From Chlorops oryzae (lineage: Eukaryota; Arthropoda; Insecta; Diptera; Chloropidae): a DNA stretch of 64,000 nucleotides. Positions 35,409 through 47,174 of the stretch are shown piece by piece (the stretch's first letter is position 1; every line of letters begins with the position of its first letter). The stretch is from assembly GCA_020466095.1 (NCBI GenBank), contig CM035807.1, forward strand, positions 97,826,481-97,890,480, in the 5' to 3' direction. The notes under the pieces are model-generated. The model was not told the DNA's origin, ran no database searches, and saw only the letters and a list, made by a program, of their open reading frames with translations. Both the position numbers and the translations under genes were made by a program.

Positions 35409-37733
35409 TAGGGCTGCTCTTAACTCTATGGAGAAATTTTGTAGCGAGTTTCTGATCGGTCTCAGGGTCCAGAAGTGTTCCATTAGACATGGAGGAGAAA
35501 CGTGAGAAATTTGGAGGCAATCGGATAACGGGAACCCGTGGCAGTTTTCAATTGAAGTTTGAGAAATTGGCAAAAATAGAGAGGAAACGGCCCTTAACTC
35601 CCCACAAGGCGCCCCTACGGGTATATAACGTATGGCCAACCCCCATTATTTTTTTACTTCGAACATTTTTTCTGAACAAACCTACCCCCTATCTCCCCTC
35701 CTTAAGGGGGCTCCCATACAAAAATAATTTTTTAAAAACTTTTCCCCCCATCTTCCTAACTAGCCCCAGAGTGCCCCTAGAGGAGTCAAATGTATGACCG
35801 ACCCCCCTTAACTTTGTCCCCCTAACATTTTTGCGGCACAAAGTGACTCCTATCTCTCCTCCTAAGTGGGGCCCCCATACAAAACTAACTTAATTTTATC
35901 AAAATTTAATGAAAACTGGCCGTCACTACAGTCGAACCTGTCCTAGAGAGATGATATGTATGACCGACCCCCACTATTTTTTTACTCCAAACTTTTTGTT
36001 CAAACACACCTACCCTCTATCTCCCCTCCTAAGGGGGTCCCCCATACAAAATTACCTTAATTTTATCAAAATTTCATACAAAAGGCCGTCACTACAGTCA
36101 AACCCGTCCTAGTGGGATGAAATGTATGACCGACCCCCACTGTTTTTTTACCCCAAACATTTTCTTCCAACACACCTACCTTCTATCTCCCCTCCTAAGG
36201 GGGGCCCCCATACAAAATGACACTTAAATTTAAAAAAAATGCCTCACGAACTTCAATCTATAATATAGATGCCGTAGGAACAAGAACGAGCATGTTCAGC
36301 ATGCATATTCGAAAAATTTACAAAATTACCTTTTAAACGAGCCTAATATGAAGAATATTGGATTAGTTTTTGGTGTGTTTTAATAATATGATATATTTTA
36401 TTACCTTTTTTTTTAAACTGAATTTTGGGTTCCATCCCCTAACTGGCCAAATAATGACCCTAGTAGAAAAAAAATAAATTTTCGAGTCAAATGCCGCAAA
36501 CCTCAATCTATGACGAGTTTTTTGAGACTATAACCATTAAAATCGGTTAGTGGTTTCTATTCATAAAATTAATTCAAAACAAATATTTTTTGAAACGCAT
36601 CATTCACTGTTTTTACGTTCGTTTCTTAGGTCTTCGCATGTCTCTCTCGGTGTGTACGCATGGCTCTCTCGGTCTGTACGCATGCAAAGACTCAAGAAAC
36701 AAACGTAAAAACAGTGAATAATGCGTTTCAAAAATATTTGTTTTGAATTAATTTTATGAATAGAAACTACTAACCGATTTTAATGGTTATAGTCTCAAAA
36801 AGCTCGTCATAGATTGAGGTTTGCGGCATTTGACTCGAAAATATATTTTTTTTCTACTAGGGTCATTATTTGGCCAGTTAGGGGATGGAACCCAAAATTC
36901 AGTTTTAAAAAAAGGTAATAAAATATATCATATTATTAAAACATAGCAAAAACTAATCCAATATTCTTCATATTAGGCTCGTTTAAAAGGTAATTTTGTA
37001 AATTTTTCGAATATGCATGCTGAACATGCTTGTTCTTGTTCCTACGGCATCTATATTATAGATTGAAGTTCGTGAGGCATTTTTCTTTAATTTAAGCCTA
37101 ATTTTGTATGGGGACCTCCCTAACGAGGGGAGATAGAGGGTAGGTATGTTTGAAGAAAATGTTTGTGGTAAAAAAATAACGGGGGTCGGTCATATATATC
37201 AGCCCCCTAGGAGGGGTTTGACTGTAGTGACGGCCATTTTGTATGAATTTTTGCTCAAATTAAGGTAGTTTTATATGGGAGCCCCCTTAAGGGGGGGAGA
37301 TAGAGGTTAAGTATGTTCGCAGAAAATGTTAGGGGGACAAAGTTAATGGGGGTCGGTCATACATTTGACTCCTCTAGGGGCACTCTGGGGCTAGTTAGGA
37401 AGATGGGGGGAAAAGTTTTTAAAAAATTATTTTTGTATGGGAGCCCCCTTAAGGAGGGGAGATAGGGGGTAGGTTTGTTCAGAAAAAATGTTCGGAGTAA
37501 AAAAATAATGGGGGTTGGCCATACGTTATATACCCGTAGGGGCGCCTTGTGGGGAGTTAAGGGCCGTTTCCTCTCTATTTTTGCCAATTTCCCAAACTTC
37601 AATTGAAAACTGCCACGGGTTCCCGTTATCCGATTGCTTCCAAATTTCTCACGTTTCTCCTCCATGTCCAATGGAACACTTCTGGACCCTGAGACCGATT
37701 GAAATTCTATTTCGGGAATTAAGAGCAGCCCTA
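35409..37733. mobile_element. 2.3-kb palindromic foldback-type element with hAT-like ends
   Basis: Two arms (about 35409-36640 and 36681-37733) are near-perfect inverted copies around a ~40-base centre holding a repeated TCTCTCGG...TACGCATG motif. Ends are TAGGGCTGCTCTTAA and its complement. ATGTACAT lies outside each end (35401-35408, 37734-37741), a candidate 8-bp duplication, though it is self-complementary and could instead belong to the inverted repeat. Each arm contains ~165-bp tandem units with GGGGGTCGGTCATAC and CTATCTCCCCTCC blocks: four in the left arm, three in the right, which explains the off-centre midpoint. The same ~100-codon frame occurs in both arms with only two residue differences; it is not a recognised protein. 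Confidence 0.85.
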
Positions 37734-37867
37734 ATGTACATTCCCTGCAGTAAATGCGGGGCAAATTGACCCCTTCCGTCACCACTGTCATTCTATAGAC
37801 ATGGTCAACGAGGAGGTCTACAGTTCCATTTTCTAGAGCATTCATGTTATGAATTTGCTGCGTGAAA

Positions 37868-37945
37868 ATCAGAAGGCTCCGTAGCGTAATGGTTAGCATG
37901 TCCGATCATCAATCCGAAGGTTCGTGTTCGAATCCTAGGGCAGGC
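37868..37945 (+). repeat. tRNA-like SINE head or tRNA pseudogene
   Basis: A box CGTAGCGTAATGGTTAGCAT and B box GTGTTCGAATCC at tRNA-like spacing, but the anticodon and T stems do not pair. Shares TCAATCCGAAG with 28746-28812. Confidence 0.45.
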
Positions 37946-38199
37946 GAGCAAAAGTGGAAAAATTGTAAAATTCGGAGGATTATTCTCATGGATTCTTATG
38001 GGCGAGAAGAGAGAAAGAAAAGTTTCCATTCTGATTTCTCGTGAATGCTTTCACAGTTCGTCCGAAAATTCACATGAATTATATTTTCAATAACTTTATT
38101 TTTTTTTTTTTTTCTCACAAAAATATTTTTTTAAGCGTGTTAACGTACCTATAATATTATGCAATTAAAAAAAAATAAATTTAAAAAAATTTCGGCACC

Positions 38200-38271
38200 C
38201 GCCCGAGGGAGATTTGAACTCGGGTCTCCAGGTCGAAAGGCCAGACTCTTCACGCTGAGCCATCCGAGCCC
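38200..38271 (-). repeat. tRNA-like SINE head or tRNA pseudogene
   Basis: Minus strand: GGGCTCGGATGGCTCAGCGT (A box) and CGAGTTCAAATCTCCC (B box), followed by a T-rich stretch that could end pol III transcription. The acceptor region pairs partly (GGGCTCGG with CTCGGGC-like 3' end), but the anticodon stem is broken. Confidence 0.5.
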
Positions 38272-38482
38272 TGTGCGCGGCGCTTTCCATTTAGGTAATA
38301 TAGCTAATGAGCTGCCTCTACAGCATCACTAGTTCAATCGTCAACTGGTGTCCGCTCGAATATATGCTCATACAAAGTGTCAATAGGAGAATACATGGGC
38401 ACGGGTACTGTTGGTCATTAGTACTGGTGACGGAGGCACTAGTGACAGATTGAATCAGTCACTAGTGACAATTACTGCAGGG

Positions 38483-41400
38483 TTTATTTGCCAAATTTCT
38501 AAGTGGTCATGTGTAGGTACCCGTAATACGGTAAACTGACTTTGCTGCACAGAGTCCAAATGAATAGCTTTCTCTAATTGAGGGAGGATGTTATAGCTTG
38601 TTATGTCGAGGCTCTTCCATTCGAACAACGGATTAAGAAATTTATGAAATCCACTTTGGGCTAATTTCCTGCGGAAATAGCATTTGAGAAACGCGGTAAG
38701 AGGATTGCGTATTTGTTGGCATAAAGGATGTTATCTGCTTGACGGGCGCGGCTGCCACTCAAAAATCGTTTGCTCCAATTCAATAAATTAATTAAGCACG
38801 TGAAATAAATGTAGCCCTCTTAAGTTGAATTACTCGAGTTCTTGTGTTGCTCTTAATTGTCCTGCTGCTGTTGTTCAGAATTAAAATATGAAAATATTGA
38901 GAAATATTATTAAATCTTGTTTTTGAAGAAGGACATAATAAATGTCTTCAACTTAGGATGCATCGTATTAACCTATTGAAGAACGCTGGGATACATATTC
39001 ATTTGTTAAAATACTCTCAAAGTTTCGTTTGTGAAGGGCTAATTATTTTGTTCACTTGGAACTCATTTATAACTTTTTGCGACAAAAGAACTCAATAAAA
39101 ATCTCTTCCCAAAATGCATTCCTATCCATTCTTATCCTGACTGACATCAAAGCAGAGACATCGTAACTTGTGTCTTGGCAATTAATTACCTACATATTCC
39201 TCGAATATAAAGTCATATTGATGTTAAATTTCACCCTTTGTCACTAAAATTTTAATAATTTTTATTATTATTTCCGTTGTTTATGAACTAGAAATTTTTA
39301 CTTTGATATGTAGTCTCCGCAATGTGTGAGACACCGACTCTTATAGCACATTCTTGAGCTCCTCGTTCATATTTCAGTGTATGCAGGAATTCCAGGATGT
39401 TTCGAAGTTTATCGTGTCGTGTAGTATCCTGACGTCTATCCTATTCGGCATTGATTTTTCTTGTATATAACATGATCCCGACGTTGTTTTCTTATATTCT
39501 TTGGTATTTCTTTACGTGACTGCTTTGTTGCTATAAGCGTTTGATGTGTATGTTAGTTATCCTGGCATCCTTAGAGTCGGTAGAATCTCTGAAAGTGAGT
39601 AAAAGGTGATGTAGATAGATAAGTATTTTACAAAAAATATGAAATGGTAACAATCAGATAATGGCGGGTGATAACAAAGACAGGAAGATGCTGGCATTAA
39701 CAACAATTGAATTCAAAGCAAGGCGTATGTTCTATTTCATATTAACGATAAATATTTGTTTGTGAGAAATCTGAATTCAAGTATTTGGATTTAATTTCAA
39801 TTTAATTTTATCTTACAATATGTACTTAAATATATATTTTTTCCATTTCATCTCAATATTTAGTTAATGAAAGAAAACTTCGTCCCAAAGTGAGAAAACT
39901 TTTAGCTTAAAATTGTTAATTTTTTCTTCCATTTCTTTATGATTTCTCCAAACACTTATGAGTCTGAAAAACGTGCAAATACTTTGTTCTACTTATACAA
40001 AAAAAAGGTGTTTTTCTAAGAGCGTTATGATTTTAAGAATTAGCATGACAGAGGTGAATAAGGTGAATAATAACGGTCATGAAAATGTCCTCTTGGTTTG
40101 CTGAACTTTTCATTTTAAAATATGCATCTTTCAATTGCCAAGCGGAAGCTTCACTCAAAGTACTTTCCGTCATCGCTCCTCTCCTTAAAAGCGAAGAAAA
40201 GCTACTCATTGTGACTTCACTCGAAAATCTGTGGAACGAAAGGCCATCAACTTAAGTAGCTCAACTGCCAATCAAAATTTGTTCGATTTTTTAAAATATA
40301 TTTTTCTTTTTATATTGCATTTTGTGAATTCACTTTAAAGATTCTATTTTTACTTCTTCACTCGAACTTCGATAGAAATTGATCCGTCCTGTTTGCTTAA
40401 TTGACAACTACGAACAAGAAAACCTTGGCACTTTCATGGCTGAGCAACGTGACATAAATTGTCATGCCAAAAACACGGAAAATGTTGTAGGTCTTTGAAA
40501 GCTTTTAAAGAACTTGTGGCGCAGATTTTCATTAGTTTTTGTGGAGCCTTTGACTTTGTAATCTGATCCCGAAATGATTGATTTGATTAGAACGGAAAGT
40601 AACGGAAATATCCCATTTAAATCACGTCTGTTAAGTTTGTTCTCTCTTGTTGCCGGTGGCTTAACTCATTCAAGGCCTTCACAGGTAAAAAACAAATAAT
40701 CATCATCAAAAAAAAGAAATTTTTGAAATATCGCAACATTTCCATTTCAAAAAATGTGAAAAAATTAATGGCGTACTCTCGATTTTTCAGAGTTTTTATA
40801 CGATTTTGAAATGTTTTGGAATTATTTATGTTTGGCGTTAAATGGGCCTTGTGTATCACGAGACCCTGAACTAAAGATGAAAATTTCTTTGTCATTCGAT
40901 TGCTCTTTTTTGGGTTTCGATTTTTCATAATACTTCAATGACCTTTTCCATAATCCAGTGTATTGGCTCAGTCAAAAACATCAAGCGTTCAGAGAGTAAC
41001 GCCACAGTAGAATGTAATGTAATAAATACCAATTTTCACTTTGATGAAAAACACTCAATCGTTCATACCAATCCAGAATGATTTTCTGAAATGCCTTCAA
41101 GTTCACTGTAATTTTTTGTTTTTTTCTTATTATTGTCAAAATGTCCTAGAGGGGGGACGGGGGGGACTATTGCTGACATGAAAAGTCTTCGTCAAAGTCA
41201 AACTTTCTCTTGAGTATTCCATAAGAGCAAAACAAACAAAAACGAATATATCGTGGGTGTTTGAAATTGATGTTTTCGTCCAGTTCAAAGGAATTTCAAG
41301 CTTTTAAAATTGTTTAAGAACTGGAAAAATTTGTTTTAAAATGGCTGAACTAAACTTTTAAGCTCAAAGCATTTTTTTAAGGCAACGCCATTATCACCAA

Positions 41401-44333
41401 AGTGGCCAAAGTTCCTTAACATAGCAACCTTAAGAACTTGAAAGTGCCATGAAGTAAGCAAATATTAAATTGGAAGGTAAAATTTTTCAAATTACTAACA
41501 TTTCGAGAAGAATGTTTCGTGTTCAATGACATCAATTCAAATCCAATTAAAATGACAGGCAAAAGAGTTAATTATACTGCACGAGTCCTTCACACAATAT
41601 CGATTGGAATGACATGAAACGCGTCATTCGTGCTGTCCCACAAAATTATGCCAATGAAGAACGACGGAGGCAGCAATGCAAAGTAGTCGTCTCGAGTCCT
41701 TCAGTTGAAGCTCGCTTCAGCAAAGGCTTAGAGAATAAATGAATGGGACTTTTAATGTCCTCAAGAAAAAAAGGTAGGTACACTTCTAGCTGCTGCAAAT
41801 GAGTCATTTCGAAATTGAGAATTTATCACTAGGCTCTTCCAACTGCTATCGCCTATATTAAATCCCAAAAATTTTTGAAAAAAGCTCTTGTTCTCCTTCA
41901 CCCTGTCTGTCTCCCTGTTTAGCTCTTTTATAAAATAAAATAGGTATTTAATTTTCCATTCTTAAACAAAAACAGACATATTTAGAGGCTGTCATTTTGT
42001 TTACACAGCCTTATAACCCTGCACTCGGCATATTTCACCATCAATGGCCGTATAATTGATACGGTTATATTCAAATATTACCAACATTCTGAGAATGCCT
42101 CAATTCTATGCATTGTTAATTATGAAAATCATTTGATAACATCAGCGACAATTACTGGAAGCAGACACAAAAGCACTGCATAATCAAGTGACCTAGCGAA
42201 GGATTCATTGCAATAATTTCAATGCTCATAATAACAAAAGAGGGCGTACGTGTGAAAATTTTTCCTCCCGTCTCATGACATCATTTTCTCAAGTGTCTCG
42301 TAAATGCAATTCAATTACAAAAAAAAGTGATCAAGTAATTCTCAAATATTTTACGCTCTTTTTTGAGAATCTGAAAATATTCAATCAGCTCACGATGTTT
42401 TGCCGCATATCCTTGCCATTCATGTTCGAGACCATGCGATGACTGACCGCCGAGTTGAAGAATATTTCTTGGAGCATTCATCGCGATGCGTATCATTCAA
42501 AAGAGATGCTTAATTTTCTCTCCGAGAGACAGATTCCATACTGTGGTGAGCTTTTGAATCGAATTAAAAACAAAACAAAACCAAAAACAAACAAAAATTT
42601 TCCGACAATGAGAGGCAAAAAAAATGTCCTCCATTAAATGTTTTTGCACTCAAAGCCACAAAAAAGTTTGAGTGTTCTCGCATCGTTGCTCAAATATCCT
42701 TTGCTGTCATTCACATTCTTGAGTTTAGGTTTTCAAGCGAAGAAAAAAGCAACACATTTGAATCGTCTTATTCCAAGCTATTGAGATTCCTTATTTCAAG
42801 TTTGCCATTATAATGGTTCCTCTAAGCACTTTTCCATCTTCTGCTTGATGTAATGCAACGACATGGAATGAAAATCCATTAGGAAAACACTAATCGAGGA
42901 TGCAAAAATGTCAAGAATATCATTTTATTTCATATAAGCTTTAATCTTACATCATTCGTCGTATGCAACTTGTACCAAACTTTTCCTGCTTGTAATTGGG
43001 TACTTTCCAAATTCATGAAGAATGATTAATCCAAGATTATATTTTGATCGTTTAATCTAAAAGTAAAATCTAATATAGTTAAATCTTTTCGATCAAAAAA
43101 AGTGTCTCCTATAGTTCATAAAACCAATTGAAATGGATTATTTTCATAGTTGATATATTCTAAGTAGATTGCCATGAAAAAATCGTTCCATAGTTTTACC
43201 CAAAATGTCTTTGTTTTTCCAACTTTCATCCAGAATATATCAAAAATCGATAATAATCCCGAAGATTGTGTCCGAAACCATTCCAAAACGGCGTTTTTAA
43301 TCGAAAGAAGATTTTCTTTACAGAAAGATGTTAAAGGGCTATTATGCTTGTATCGAACTGTCCTTGTTCTTTAGGTCTCCTGGGTATTTATGGGTGTGTT
43401 CATGGGTTTCAAACGCACGAAAAACATTCTGGAGATACAATTAAAAGGGAACCTGAACGATATCGGTTTATTGAACGATTATGAGATTATTTTTCAGTAT
43501 TTTATTACTGAATGCATTTATTGAAACAAAATTTTGTTCCCTGGCTATTCATCGTTTTTGTTAATCTTAAATTTTTGTTGATAATTTCTAATAAGAAAAT
43601 TATTTTTTTTTTTTCATGACAGCGTCAGGTCGGCTGCAAGAAAAATTTCGTAGCATCGTTAAGACCACAAAGCGTACCCCGTTCTAAAAGGCATTAATAA
43701 TCGCTTAGAAAAATAAGAAGAATTATATTATTTCATGAGCTTCGCACCTACGAATATCAAGTACCGATTACAAGTACCAAGTTCTAAACAAACCAAAGTA
43801 TATTTCTGAATTCTGAATTGATCTGAAATTGAAATTGAATTTTTCTTTTTCTCTTTCTCTCTTCAATGCGGCTGATAAGACCTTCAAATGACACGAAAAC
43901 GTTTTTTCTACTTAAGGGGTTGGTAAAAAAACTAAGTGTTGAGAAAACGATATTAGGCAAGTACCCGTTACATTTAGCTTTAGTCCTCAAAATACATACA
44001 TCAGTACGTCGCAATGCAACTCTGTGTATTATCCTTTCTAAAAACCTTTAATCAACCTGCCAATGCAATGTTCAGTGGTTCCTTTCAATCTCCCATTTTC
44101 TTAAATGTGGATTTTCTCACTTGGCAAACGAAATTTATCTAAAGTGCCTTGGAGAAAATCGGAGATTTGAAAGTCAAAGTAATTCCAAAAAACGAACGGT
44201 CACTGATTTATCAAATATAAATGAAAAAATAAAATAATTAAAAAATACAAAAGCATGTGAAACCGAAACGCGTTCTTGACTATTCATGATTTGCTGAGTA
44301 TTGATTTAGTTTTTATGATATTTGATTGTGGAA
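38483..44333. other. Intergenic, no gene seen
   Basis: About 5.8 kb without a recognisable gene or mobile element. One ATG-started minus frame (40617-40928, 103 codons) ends with a hydrophobic stretch like a signal peptide followed by a short polar tail; it is noted as a finding, not called as a gene. Confidence 0.45.
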
Positions 44334-46273
44334 ATGAATCACACTGAAAAGGTGCTGGGAGGAATGTTAGAAAGCCTATTCGGTAATAAAAGTGACTTTG
44401 TTTTTTTTTTTTTTTGAGGTTAAGCTCGCTTCATGCCATCCAATTGTAGCTTCAGGTCTCGTTGAGGAATCCAACGACGAAAATGACGACGGAACACCGA
44501 CGGAAAAGAAGACCGAAGACCACGAGGAGTCGCCAACGAACAGCTTTCTAGAAGATATCAGCGAATTCTTTAACATAAGTAAAAGTAATTCGAATGGAAG
44601 TAATAAGAGTAGAACCAGTATCCAGGACCACCAGGAAGACCTGGCGACGAATGATCATACTTCGGCGAAAAATTTCACAATAGAAGTATTGTTGACGAGA
44701 TCAAAAAAATTCAAATGGAATATCCATTGAATGATGAAAGTTGTGGTAAAAAAAAAAACCGATTCTTCGAAGATTTAAAATATGTTAAATTTAGTTGTGT
44801 TTTTTAATTTTTTTATTCACCCCAAAGCACCAGAAAAATTCAACAATGAGACCCATCTTGATGAGGCTCCATCGACTAGCAAAAAAGCTTATATTGAACC
44901 AGAAGAGTGTCCCATTGACTTCAGTCAAAGTCCTGGAAATAATGCGTTTCTCAATGAGGTCAAGCGAGTCCTTTACGACGTCAAGTCAAGTGATTTTCCC
45001 GTGAATAGCTCGCGGAAATATTTCGATATTGCTCAGAATTATGCGATCTATGGAAAGGATTTTCTTGACTTCCCACAAGATCTCGACGATATTTACAGAG
45101 GGGTGGTTAATGCCAAAAAGCAGTTAAAGTTTCCCCAAGAAGTTCACTCTTCGAGCAGTGAAGATGAGACCCAACAACCAAAAGAATACCCATATCCATA
45201 TCATCCCCTTGCCACAGACGCTCGTTTCCTATCGAAACCGCCCGAAGCAAAAGCATCCCTCGGAGAGCCACAAAAGAATTTTACTGAAAATTCTATTCAT
45301 GAACCTCCAAGCTATAATCACAATCCGAATAATCCCTACTCAGGCTTTGGTGAACGCCAAACACCAAACAATGTAAGGATAACTTCCATAGAGTTATGGC
45401 TCGATCTATGTATGTATCTGAAAAGACTTCATTTTTATTTCCTTCCAGAGTCAATTGGGCCTTGCAGCGGCGACTAGTGCCGCAACTGCAGCAACATACT
45501 ATCAACTCTGCAGCAATTTGCAGCCCTCACTCCGTCCCGTCACCGTTGTTAATTCAACAACGAGCGCGGCTGCTTCGACTGCTGCCACTCCTGGTTACGT
45601 GCTGCTCAGCAACCGAGTCACTTATATGGCCCACGGCACTCATAATTTACATCCGCAGCAGGTATTCTTCAATCAGCAACAACTTTCGACAACAACCAAC
45701 TTCTATGCCAATCAAGCGGCGATTGGTTCACCACCAAATATTCGCTTCCCGAATCCTGTTGTCGCTTCAACAACCACAACGCAACACATCTCCAATACGG
45801 TCTACAAGGAAACACAATACGTTGCCAATGTCCCACTGGCCAATCCAGCTGGCGCTGCCAATGCCAACGCGTACGAACGTTTGGTCAACGCGCAACTAGT
45901 GCGACAAGTCCTTCAAACGCGACAACAGCAACAGCAGCAGCAACAACAACAGGCTCTGATTGCAGCAGCTATCTATCAGCAACAATTACAGCGTCAACAA
46001 CATCAAATTCGAATGGCGAACAGTCTACAGAGCACTGTTCTTAACGCAGTTAGCTCAACGGTCAACAGCAATGTTAGTGCCGGCAACGTTGACCGAAATG
46101 TTGGCAATGTTGTTGGACAAACTGGTAGCATTGAGACAACTTGTACGATGCTACAAATGCAGTCTGTTGATGTTGCACGTGTAAATTTTAACAACGACTC
46201 GGGCTTGTTCAATTTCCCGGAGGCCAGCCACAACAGCAACAGCAACAACTTTAACTCTCCCCATCAAGGCTAA
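44334..46273 (+). CDS. Unrecognised Gln/Asn/Ser-rich protein, multi-exon gene with an in-exon frame change
   Basis: I do not recognise the family. Best model: ATG at 44334 (codes MNHTEK), intron 44352-44418 (weak donor GTGCTG, T-rich acceptor ending GAG), exon 44419-44745, intron 44746-44827 (GTAAAA...CAAAG, phase 1), exon 44828-45372, intron 45373-45448 (GTAAGG...TTCCAG, phase 0), last exon 45449-46273 with TAA stop. About 560 residues. The first large exon is acidic and Ser/Asn-rich (EESNDENDDGTP). The second has DFPQDLDDIYRG and an SSSSEDE run. The last is Ala/Thr/Gln-rich with a Q10 tract at about 45924-45953 and Asn repeats near the C-terminus. No domain, signal peptide or membrane segment is visible; composition suggests a nuclear or RNA-associated disordered protein (inference). 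The reading frame must shift by -1 near 44670-44676; see findings. The N-terminal exon is the least certain part. Confidence 0.7.
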
Positions 46274-46406
46274 TTTTCTCGTAAAGAAAAGCCAAATCAT
46301 TGAAGCCATATCCCCGCCTTATGCAAACTAATTCCTTATTCATATAAAATGATCATATATGCGTAGCTAATTAAATGATTTTTAGATGATGAACTTAAAT
46401 AATTTT

Positions 46407-46418
46407 AATAAAAATAAA
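46407..46418 (+). terminator. Two tandem AATAAA polyadenylation signals
   Basis: AATAAAAATAAA lies about 135 bases after the stop codon of the 44334-46273 gene and is followed by GT/T-rich sequence, a good candidate for its 3' end. Confidence 0.65.
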
Positions 46419-46713
46419 GAATTTTGATTTTAATCACCCTGTATTTTCAATACCCCCCTGAATTTATTTATATGACGTAGCGAGTATTTGGAAACTCAGC
46501 TCTGTCACTTCAAAGCATCACTGAACCATCGTTTTTCAAAGCTTAATTCCGGGTCAAATGCAAGAAACATTTTTTTCACATCCAATTTGATGGTATGGGA
46601 AAGAGATCAAGCGATCCTCTCACGTCTTTCAATATTTGTCTGATTGTTGCAGAGCATTTGCATTTTCGATATGTTTCTCATGGGCGATGAAATGAAATAC
46701 ACAGCCCTCTTCT

Positions 46714-47174
46714 TACGGTGACCATAAATTGAAATTGAAAAAACAGAACAAAAATATTTTTTTTTTAGTCTTCAACTTAGCTTACGAGATTGTCACAGAA
46801 CGGACCTTTCAATTGGTCTAAGGATAATGACCAGGGCTCGGATTTTGTTGCATTTATAAATTTAAAGCATACTTTGTGGATTAAAAATTTTGTTCAACGC
46901 ACATAAAGTTAAGATTCAAATAGATTTTTAACTTCAATATGAATGTTTTTGAAGTTAGAAAAGCGGTTTAAAGTTCAACTTCGCTAAACGTATGCGCAAA
47001 ATGTTGGTAAGAAAAATTTTTGCCCATAAAGTGTGCTTTAAATTTATAAATGCAACAAAATCCGATCGAATTTGGAAATTTTCGCTATTTTCCAAAAAAA
47101 AAAAAAAAAATACGCAGAATAAGCGCCTAAAGAACAGAACACCTCTGCTAAAAACAGATATGATGGCCACCGTA
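46714..47174. mobile_element. hAT-like MITE, ends TACGGTGACCA, holding a nested element
   Basis: TACGGTGACCA at left and TGGCCACCGTA at right are inverted with one mismatch. The flanks are CCTCTTCT (46706-46713) and CCTATTCT (47175-47182), 7 of 8 identical. The end resembles TAGGGTGACCA at 2009. An inserted CAGGGCTCGG-type element lies inside. Confidence 0.65.
46832..47068. mobile_element. Nested MITE of the CAGGGCTCGG family
   Basis: Inverted ends of ~45 bases: GATTTTGTTGCATTTATAAA, then TTTAAAGCATACTTTGTGG, mirrored by CCATAAAGTGTGCTTTAAAT, then TATAAATGCAACAAAATC. The left tip CAGGGCTCGG is intact; the right tip is altered (CCGATCGAA instead of CCGAGCCCT). Same family as 49157-49317. Confidence 0.65.

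Larger units (their letters stand above)
37743..38482. mobile_element. Unclassified TIR element, ends CCCTGCAGTAAWTG
   Basis: Begins CCCTGCAGTAAATG and ends ATTACTGCAGGG, with a matching subterminal GTGACGGA motif at each side. It contains two tRNA-like segments in opposite orientation. It lies one base from the palindromic element's candidate target duplication. Same end type as 24008-24413. No clear duplication of its own. Confidence 0.55.

Noticed and set aside
35489..37899. A ~100-codon frame present in both arms of the palindrome
   Set aside because: Its duplication is due to the inverted arms; no family resemblance and tandem repeats run through it.
37868..38271. Two extra functional tRNA genes
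   Set aside because: A and B boxes are good, but anticodon and T stems do not pair, unlike the intact tRNA-Lys at 51928-52000.
44382..44418. Intron starting at the better-looking donor GGTAATAAA
   Set aside because: It would be only ~37 bases, too short for a fly intron, and gives an in-frame stop; the 44352 donor is weaker but fits phase and size.
44578..44683. An ordinary intron explaining the frame change
   Set aside because: All plausible donors (AGT codons) leave phase 1, while every available acceptor in the open part of the second frame needs phase 2 or 0.
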